Assembly (NCBI RefSeq): GCF_000518265.1
Contig: NZ_JADG01000030.1
Location: forward strand, 1 to 38,283
Direction of reading: 5' to 3'
DNA: 38,283 nt
Source: Actinomadura oligospora ATCC 43269
GTDB taxonomy: Bacteria > Actinomycetota > Actinomycetes > Streptosporangiales > Streptosporangiaceae
Shown: piece by piece, positions 32,913 through 38,283 of the stretch
Layout of the letters: each line of letters starts with the position of its first letter
How positions within the stretch are numbered: the first letter of the stretch is position 1
Notes under the pieces: generated by a model
The model's database searches: none
The model's input: the letters and a program-made list of their open reading frames with translations, nothing else
Told to the model about the DNA's origin: nothing
Program-made: the position numbers and the translations under genes

Positions 32913-32928
32913 TAGGGTTCAGACCCTA
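32913..32928 (-). promoter_or_regulatory. Inverted repeat in the mscR promoter region
   Basis: TAGGGT-TCAG-ACCCTA is a perfect 6-bp dyad about 32 bp upstream of mscR. On the minus strand it is followed directly by TAGAGT (32914-32909), a possible -10. No regulator gene is adjacent. It could be an operator for an aldehyde or thiol-stress regulator; a small terminator for the converging transcript is an alternative. Confidence 0.45.
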
Positions 32929-32953
32929 TAAAAACGGGCGGCCACCTGGGTAT

Positions 32954-33619
32954 TCAGGGCGTCGACGGGGTCACCAGGCCCGCGTTGTAGGCGATGATCA
33001 CCAGTTGCACGCGGTCGCGCGCGTCGAGCTTGGTGAGCAGGCGGGCGACGTGCGCCTTGGCGGTCGCGACGCTGATCGACAGCCGTTCGGCGATCTCGCC
33101 GTTCGACAGCCCGGTCCCGACCAGGGTGAGCACCTCCCGCTCGCGCTCGGTGACGGCGGACAACTCGGCCGGAGGGGCCGCGGAGGGCTCAGGCCGGTTC
33201 GCGAAGTCGGCGATGAGCCGCCGGGTCACGCCGGGGGCGAGCAGGGCCTCGCCCGCCGCGACCACCCGGACGGCCGCGAGGATGTCCTCCAGCGCCATGT
33301 CCTTGACCAGGAAGCCGCTGGCGCCCGCGCGCAGCGCCCCGTAGACGTAGTCGTCGTCGTCGAAGGTGGTCAGCACCAGCACGCGCGCGGTCGCGGCGGC
33401 CGTGATGCGGCGGGTCGCCTCGATGCCGTCCATGTCGGGCATGCGGATGTCCATGACGACCACGTCGGGACGGTGTTCGGCGGCGAGCCGCACGGCCTGC
33501 GCGCCGTCGCCCGCCTCGCCGACGACCTCCAGGTCCGGGCAGTCGGCGATGAGCACGCGGAGCCCGGCCCGGATCAGCGGCTGGTCGTCGGCCAGCACGA
33601 CGCGGACCGTCCCGGTCAT
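32954..33619 (-). CDS. NarL/LuxR-type response regulator
   Basis: The 221-residue protein has a receiver domain (acidic D11-D12, phosphoacceptor D57 in VVVMDIRMPDMDG, K106) and a C-terminal LuxR-type helix-turn-helix (about 155-215: LTEREREVL-like start, GLSNGEIAERLSISVATAKAHV). Its start overlaps the stop of the histidine kinase gene by 4 bp (ATGA), so the two form a coupled two-component system. Targets are not visible; the divergent GT87 gene is one candidate. Confidence 0.94.
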   Translation of the reverse strand: MTGTVRVVLADDQPLIRAGLRVLIADCPDLEVVGEAGDGAQAVRLAAEHRPDVVVMDIRMPDMDGIEATRRITAAATARVLVLTTFDDDDYVYGALRAGASGFLVKDMALEDILAAVRVVAAGEALLAPGVTRRLIADFANRPEPSAAPPAELSAVTEREREVLTLVGTGLSNGEIAERLSISVATAKAHVARLLTKLDARDRVQLVIIAYNAGLVTPSTP

Positions 33620-34851
33620 CCGGCCACCGCCAGGAGGGCCGTGGAGCGGACCGGGATGTGGGCGGCGACCCGGAAGCCGCCCTCGGGACGCGGCCCCGCG
33701 TGCAGGTCGCCGCGCAGCAGGGCGGCGCGCTCCCGCATTCCGACGATGCCGAACCCGCCGCCCGCGCCGGACGACGCGGACGACCCGGAGGGCGAGCCCG
33801 TCCCGTCGTCCTCGATCTGGACGGTCAGCTCGTCCTCGGTGAACCCGACCGTCACCCGGCAGGCGGTCACGCGCGCGTGGCGGACCACGTTCGTCAGCGA
33901 CTCCTGGACGATCCGGAACGCCGACAGGTCGATCTCCGGCGGCAGCGGACGCCGCTCGCCGGTCCAGCGCAGCTCGACCAGGACGCCCGCGTCGCGGGTG
34001 GCGGCGACGAGCCGGTCCAGGTCGGCGAGGCCCGGCGCGGGGTCGAGCGGCGCGGGGGCGGGGCCGTCCCCGGAGGCTTCGCCGGACTCGCGCAGCGTGA
34101 CGAGCATCCGGCGGAGCCCGGCCAGGGTCTCCCGGCTGGTGGCCTCGATCGCGGCGAGCGCGTTGCGCGCCTCGTCGGGCTGGGTGTCGATGACCCGGCC
34201 GCCGACGCCCGCCTGGATCGCGACGATCCCGATGCTGTGCGCGACCATGTCGTGCAGCTCGCGGGCGATCCGCAGCCGCTCGGCGGCGACCGCCCGCTCG
34301 GTCTCGCGGGACCGCAGCTCGACGGCGTGCTCGCGGCGCTCCCGGAGCATCCGCGCGGTCGTCATCGCCGCCACGAACCCGAGCACCACCATGACCAGGC
34401 TCTGCACCTGGGTCTCCGGGCCGTGCGGGAGGGCGGCGACCACCACCAACTGGAGGACGAACATGCCCGTGCAGGCGATCGTCCTGGTCGGGCGGGGTTT
34501 GCGCAGGGCGATGTAGGCGAGCGCGACGTCGTCGACGACGAGCTTGGTGTAGCCGGTCGCCCAGGTGATGTGCGTGGCGAACAGGACGCCCCAGGACAGC
34601 ATCAGCATCGCGACCAGCGCCGGGGTGCGGTGTCGCAACACCAGCGCGGGCGCCGCCATCACCAGCGCCGGGATCATGACGGTCTGGGAGACCTCCGTCG
34701 GATTCCGGTTGGTGAGCGGGAGCAGCAGCAGCGCGAAGAACACCGCGCCGACCCACGCCAGCATGGACATGGCGGCTCGGCGCAGGAACGCGGCCCTGCC
34801 GTCACGCCATCCAGACGCGCTGGTCAGCGGCTCGGGAGACTCGGGGGACAT
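33616..34851 (-). CDS. Sensor histidine kinase (HisKA_3 / NarL-type partner)
   Basis: The 411-residue protein has about five transmembrane helices in residues 28-162, a coiled linker, the dimerisation/phosphoacceptor motif RELHDMVAHSIG with H200, and a C-terminal ATPase domain (NVVRHA N-box, IEDDGTG, GGFGIVGMRERA). It lacks a large extracellular sensor, so it probably senses membrane-linked signals. The gene is 5' of, and coupled to, the response regulator gene. Start ATG 34851 gives the natural N-terminus (MSPESPEPL). Confidence 0.93.
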   Translation of the reverse strand: MSPESPEPLTSASGWRDGRAAFLRRAAMSMLAWVGAVFFALLLLPLTNRNPTEVSQTVMIPALVMAAPALVLRHRTPALVAMLMLSWGVLFATHITWATGYTKLVVDDVALAYIALRKPRPTRTIACTGMFVLQLVVVAALPHGPETQVQSLVMVVLGFVAAMTTARMLRERREHAVELRSRETERAVAAERLRIARELHDMVAHSIGIVAIQAGVGGRVIDTQPDEARNALAAIEATSRETLAGLRRMLVTLRESGEASGDGPAPAPLDPAPGLADLDRLVAATRDAGVLVELRWTGERRPLPPEIDLSAFRIVQESLTNVVRHARVTACRVTVGFTEDELTVQIEDDGTGSPSGSSASSGAGGGFGIVGMRERAALLRGDLHAGPRPEGGFRVAAHIPVRSTALLAVAG

Positions 34852-34983
34852 GCCGCGATCGTAGCCGTCCGCGCCGTTCGCGGGTATTGGCCGCCGGGCG
34901 TACGCCCACGGGCTACACGCGCCCGCGCAAGTGTGGCCGACGGCCCGACGACCGGGACGGCCCGTCCGGGCGATCTTGGCGGC

Positions 34984-36159
34984 ATGAAGATGTTCGTCCG
35001 TGTTCTGCTGGCCGTCGAGGTGGCGGCCCTGGCGGTGTGGTCCGTGGTCTGGGACTCGCTGGATTTCCGCATCTACCGGCTGGGCGGGGGAGTGGTGACG
35101 GAGGGGACCCGGCTCTACACCGAGCAGCTCGCCGAGCACTGGTACACCAACTCCCCGGTGTTCGCGCTGGTCTGCTCGCCGCTGGCCGACCTGCCGCTCA
35201 CGGTGGCGCGGGTGGGCTGGCAGTTCGCGTCGATGGCCGCGCTGGTCTGGGCCTGCGCGAACGTGCTGGACCTGGCCGGACGCCCGGTCACGCGGAACAC
35301 GGTCGCCGCCCTGGTCGCGGCCGCGATGCTCCTCGAGCCGATGTACCACTCGTTCTTCCAGGGGCAGGTCAACCTCATCCTGCTCGCCCTGGTCGTCGCC
35401 GACGTCAGGGCCGTCGCGCGCGGCCGGGTCGCGGGCGCCGGGATCGGCCTGGCCGCCGCCATGAAGCTGACGCCGGGCATCTTCATCGTCCTGCTGCTGG
35501 TGACCGGGCGCATTCGCGCCGCGGCCGTCGCCACCGGGACGTTCGCCGTGGCCGTCGCGGGCACCTGGCTCATCGCACCGGACGCGTCGCGCGCCTACTG
35601 GACGGGCACCTTCCGCGACACCTCGCGCGTCGGCGTCACCTACATCAGCAACCAGTCGCCGTTCGGGATGCTCTCCCGGATGCTCGGCGGCCACCCGGAC
35701 CGCGTCCAGGGCTGGTATCCGGTCATCTCGGTGGTCGTCGCCGTCGCCGGGCTCGCGGTCGCGGCCCTGTGGGCGCGGCGCGGCGACTGGCTGGGCGCGA
35801 CCGCGGTGACCGGCGTGACCGGCCTGCTGGTCTCGCCGATCTCGTGGGCCCACCACTGGGTGTGGGTGCTGCCCGCGCTGGTCCTGCTCGTCCGGGACGG
35901 TCGGCGCGTGGCCGCGGCCTGCGCGTACGTCCTGTTCGTCCTGTCCCCCCTGTGGTGGACGCCGCACGACGGCACCGACCGGGAATGGGGCTTCCACTGG
36001 CTGACCACGGCGGTGGCGAACTGCTACCTGCTCTCGGGGGTCGCGTTCCTGGTCTACACCGCGCTTGAGCTGCGACGTCCCGGCCGCGCCCCCGAGCCGT
36101 CGCGGCTGGAGCCCGTCCGGGACGAGCCCGCGAGCCGTACCCTGGCCGAGGTCTCCTGA
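34984..36159 (+). CDS. GT87-family polyprenol-phosphate-mannose-dependent mannosyltransferase
   Basis: The 391-residue membrane protein has about ten hydrophobic helices and the GT87 (GT-C) marks: an Asp in the first external loop (LDFRIY, D27, the likely base as in PimE), QGQVNLILLALVVAD (from Q126), AAMKLTPGIF and SPISWAHHW. GT87 enzymes add mannose from polyprenyl-phosphate-mannose to lipomannan or PIM-type acceptors on the outer membrane face. ATG 34984 is used; the long open frame upstream is antisense to the histidine kinase gene. The tail (365-391) is charged and cytoplasmic. Confidence 0.88.
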   Translation: MKMFVRVLLAVEVAALAVWSVVWDSLDFRIYRLGGGVVTEGTRLYTEQLAEHWYTNSPVFALVCSPLADLPLTVARVGWQFASMAALVWACANVLDLAGRPVTRNTVAALVAAAMLLEPMYHSFFQGQVNLILLALVVADVRAVARGRVAGAGIGLAAAMKLTPGIFIVLLLVTGRIRAAAVATGTFAVAVAGTWLIAPDASRAYWTGTFRDTSRVGVTYISNQSPFGMLSRMLGGHPDRVQGWYPVISVVVAVAGLAVAALWARRGDWLGATAVTGVTGLLVSPISWAHHWVWVLPALVLLVRDGRRVAAACAYVLFVLSPLWWTPHDGTDREWGFHWLTTAVANCYLLSGVAFLVYTALELRRPGRAPEPSRLEPVRDEPASRTLAEVS

Positions 36160-36234
36160 CCCTCAGGGGTGAGGGCGCGGATCACCGTCGCGCGGGACGC
36201 GCGTCCGGCGCGGCGGAGCCGAGGCTTGGGGACC

Positions 36235-37482
36235 ATGAACTCCAAGAAGATCACCGCCGTCGCCCTGACCGGCGCCACCGTCGTCGGCCTCGGCGCCCTC
36301 TCGTCCACGCCCTCGGTCTCCGCGCACTTCTCCTCCACCGCCGCCGCGGCGGAGCGTGGGTCGCTCGTCTCCGCCGAGCACCTGCGCACCCTGTCCGCGG
36401 ACGAGGTCCGCACGGTGCTCGGCAAGGGCGGGTTCGACGCCTCGACGGTGGACAACGGGGTGGACGCCTACCGCCTCACCTACCGGACGATCGGAACCGA
36501 CGGAGCCGCCACCACGGCCACCGGCCTGTTCGTCGTGCCGACCGGCAGGCGGGGCAGGCTCACGCCCGTCTCGTACACGCACGGCACCACCAGCTACAAG
36601 GCGGACGCCCCGTCCACGAGCGACACCCCGTGGGCCGTCGGCCCCGCCTACACCTACGCGGGCTCGGGCTTCGCCGCGGTCGTCCCCGACTACCTCGGGC
36701 TCGGGAAGGGGCCGGGCGCCCACCCGTGGAAGGACGTCCCGTCCGAGACGTCCGCGTCGCTCGACATGCTCCGCGCCGCCCGAGCCTTCGCCCCGCGCAC
36801 CGGCCACAGGCTCGACCGGGACGTGCTGATCACCGGTTTCTCCCAGGGCGCCTCGTCTGCGCTCGGACTCGCCCGCGCCCTCCAGGACGGCGCGGACCGG
36901 CACTTCCGGGTCAGGGCCGTCGCGCCGATCAGCGGTGGCTACGACTTCGCGGGCGCCGAGCTTCCCGCGCTGCTGAACGGCGAGCTCGAGGCCAAGACCA
37001 GCGCGCTCTACACCGCCTACCTGCTGACGTCCTGGCAGCGCGTCCACGGCGGCGTCTACCGGACGCCGTCGGAGGTGTTCCAGGCCCCGTACGCCGACCG
37101 TGTCGAGAAGTACTTCGACGGCACGACCCCCGGCCCGGTCATGTTCCAGGGCATGCCCAACCGCCTGACGGACCTGCTGACCCCGCGAGGCTGGGCGATG
37201 CTGCGGAACCCGTCCGGCACGTTCGCCGCCGCCCTGCGCACCGACGGCGAGGTCTGCACCGCCTGGACGCCGCGGATGCCCGTCCGGTTCTACAAGGCCG
37301 AGACCGACGAGCAGGCGACGACGCTCAACACCGACCACTGCGTCGCCTCGCTGCGGGGGCGCGGTGTGGACTCGCAGGTCGAGAACCTGGGCAGGCCGCT
37401 CTACCAGGGCTCGCTGCACCTCGGCACGAACGTCGCCGGGACCGGGAAGGTCGTCCACTGGTTCTCGTCCCTGGCCGCCTGA
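36235..37482 (+). CDS. Secreted alpha/beta-hydrolase, secretory lipase-like
   Basis: The 415-residue protein has a Sec signal peptide (basic MNSKK, hydrophobic centre, likely cleavage after VSA at residue 30), then an alpha/beta-hydrolase fold with nucleophile S203 in GFSQG, an oxyanion region YTHGTT and PDYLGLG, and late Asp and His candidates (ETDEQATT; SLHLGT). The pattern fits the secretory lipase (LIP) family. It follows the GT87 gene by 75 bp but has its own long leader. Substrate, ester or lipid, is unknown. Confidence 0.86.
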   Translation: MNSKKITAVALTGATVVGLGALSSTPSVSAHFSSTAAAAERGSLVSAEHLRTLSADEVRTVLGKGGFDASTVDNGVDAYRLTYRTIGTDGAATTATGLFVVPTGRRGRLTPVSYTHGTTSYKADAPSTSDTPWAVGPAYTYAGSGFAAVVPDYLGLGKGPGAHPWKDVPSETSASLDMLRAARAFAPRTGHRLDRDVLITGFSQGASSALGLARALQDGADRHFRVRAVAPISGGYDFAGAELPALLNGELEAKTSALYTAYLLTSWQRVHGGVYRTPSEVFQAPYADRVEKYFDGTTPGPVMFQGMPNRLTDLLTPRGWAMLRNPSGTFAAALRTDGEVCTAWTPRMPVRFYKAETDEQATTLNTDHCVASLRGRGVDSQVENLGRPLYQGSLHLGTNVAGTGKVVHWFSSLAA

Positions 37483-37498
37483 CCCGCCCCGCACGCGA

Positions 37499-37533
37499 AA
37501 CGGCCACCCCGGCGGATCGCCGGAGTGGCCGTT
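37499..37533. terminator. Strong bidirectional terminator between lipase and secY
   Basis: AACGGCCAC (37499-37507) pairs with GTGGCCGTT (37525-37533), then after one mismatch CCGGCG (37509-37514) pairs with CGCCGG (37518-37523), leaving a 3-nt GAT loop. It lies between two convergent genes; the outer A/T-ending arms resemble a classical intrinsic terminator more than others here. Confidence 0.87.
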
Positions 37534-37583
37534 GGCCCGTGCTCAGTGCCCCGTGCCCAGGGCCCGTGCTCAGCGGAGGGTCA
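37534..37583 (-). repeat. Tandem 13-14-bp units after the secY stop codon
   Basis: Read on the minus strand after the TGA, CTGAGCACGGGCC occurs at 37573-37561 and 37546-37534, with the degenerate CTGGGCACGGGGCA between them. The segment holding the stop (GCTGACCCTCCG) looks like a further diverged unit. Confidence 0.7.
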
Positions 37584-38283
37584 GCGCAGGAAGCCCTCGT
37601 AGTTGCGCTGCTGGAGCTGGGACTCGATCTGCTTGACCGTGTCCAGTCCGACGCCGACGACGATCAGGATGCTCGTCCCGCCGAAGGGGAAGTCCTGCGT
37701 GGCGTTCAGCATCGCGAACGCCATCATCGGGATCAGCGCGACGAGCCCCAGGTAGAGCGCACCCGGAGTCGTGATCCGGGTCAGCACGTAGTCCAGATAC
37801 TCGGCGGTCGGACGACCCGGACGGATACCCGGGATGAACCCACCATACTTCTTCATGTTGTCGGCGACCTCGGTGGGGTTGAAGGTGATCGCGACGTAGA
37901 AGTACGTGAAGAAGATGATGAACACGAAGAAGACGCCCATGTGCCAGGGGTTGTCCTGGTGCAGGTACGGCTGCAGCTTCTGCAGCCACTTCACATCCGG
38001 CCACAGCTGGGTCGCCAGCACCGGCAGGTACAGCAGCGAGGACGCGAAGATGACCGGGATGATGCCGGCCTGGTTGACCTTCAACGGAATGTAGGTCGAG
38101 GTCCCGCCGTACATCCGGCGTCCGACCATCCGCTTGGCGTACTGCACCGGGATCCGCCGCTGCGCCTGCTCCACGAACACCACACCGGCCATGATCGCCA
38201 AACCCACGGCGATCACCAGCGTGAACACGAACCCGCCCTTGGCCTTGTAGATCGACCAGAACTGGGTCGGGAACACCGCCACG
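37581..38283 (-). CDS. secY: SecY preprotein translocase subunit, C-terminal part (runs off the window)
   Basis: The 233 visible residues are the C-terminal half of SecY: GGTSTYIPLKVNQAGIIPVI, then FNPTEVADNMKKYGGFIPGI, RPGRPTAEYLDYVL and the end VKQIESQLQQRNYEGFLR. SecY is about 435 residues, so the N-terminal part and true start lie beyond the right edge; the GTG at the edge is not the start. It forms the protein channel of the Sec translocon. In many actinobacteria secY is followed by adk and map; here a terminator and a convergent lipase gene follow instead. Confidence 0.95.
   Translation of the reverse strand, partial: VAVFPTQFWSIYKAKGGFVFTLVIAVGLAIMAGVVFVEQAQRRIPVQYAKRMVGRRMYGGTSTYIPLKVNQAGIIPVIFASSLLYLPVLATQLWPDVKWLQKLQPYLHQDNPWHMGVFFVFIIFFTYFYVAITFNPTEVADNMKKYGGFIPGIRPGRPTAEYLDYVLTRITTPGALYLGLVALIPMMAFAMLNATQDFPFGGTSILIVVGVGLDTVKQIESQLQQRNYEGFLR

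Overview
The window is very GC-rich, with GTG and TTG starts and dense gene packing. It carries mycothiol-dependent enzymes, a SteA/MctB pair, a GT87 mannosyltransferase and actinobacterial rRNA. This points to a chromosome segment of a filamentous actinomycete; an Actinomadura/Thermomonosporaceae-like organism is my guess, not a proof. I see no tRNA, transposase, phage gene, CRISPR array or obvious natural-product cluster.

Layout. (1) 1-353: the end of a ribosomal RNA operon (3' tip of 23S, spacer, complete 5S, strong hairpin terminator). (2) 420-3002: a gene for an unusual RGG-rich, repeat-containing protein with a TPR-like domain and an acidic tail. (3) 3080-5855, minus strand: a DUF1015 - NUDIX - metallo-beta-lactamase-fold operon. 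(4) 5925-14298: a conserved actinobacterial housekeeping block (TPR protein, HAD-IIA phosphatase, SCP2-like protein, small Pro/Gly-rich protein, tlyA, nadK, recN, steA, mctB), matching the Rv1691-Rv1698 order of Mycobacterium tuberculosis as I remember it. (5) 14305-18181: an envelope module of a polyprenyl-phosphate sugar-1-phosphate transferase-like protein, a MurJ-type flippase and a GT4 glycosyltransferase. (6) 18353-19524: a yybP-ykoY-type manganese riboswitch in front of a TerC-family transporter gene. (7) 19604-21787: a double-length fused acyl-CoA dehydrogenase behind a palindromic promoter. (8) 21881-25164: a small membrane protein, then a lipoprotein - MoxR ATPase - CoxE-like VWA operon. 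(9) 25190-28277: an MFS exporter divergent from an HxlR regulator with a perfect 18-bp inverted repeat between them, then a SPW-repeat membrane protein and TetR regulator pair with its own palindrome. (10) 28457-31018: a membrane class III adenylate cyclase and a secreted lipoprotein with a 3D/RlpA-like domain. (11) 31167-32881: the mycothiol-dependent formaldehyde dehydrogenase operon (mscR plus an MBL hydrolase). (12) 32954-36159: a NarL-type two-component pair divergent from a GT87 mannosyltransferase. (13) 36235-37482: a secreted lipase-like hydrolase, convergent with the C-terminal part of secY, which runs off the right edge.

Most of the window is ordinary core chromosome. The best candidates for something undescribed are the rRNA-adjacent RGG decapeptide-repeat protein, the PNPT-like/MurJ/GT4 envelope set next to septation genes, the lipoprotein-MoxR-VWA operon, and a recurring pattern of short decaying tandem repeats that begin at or next to stop codons of at least five unrelated genes.
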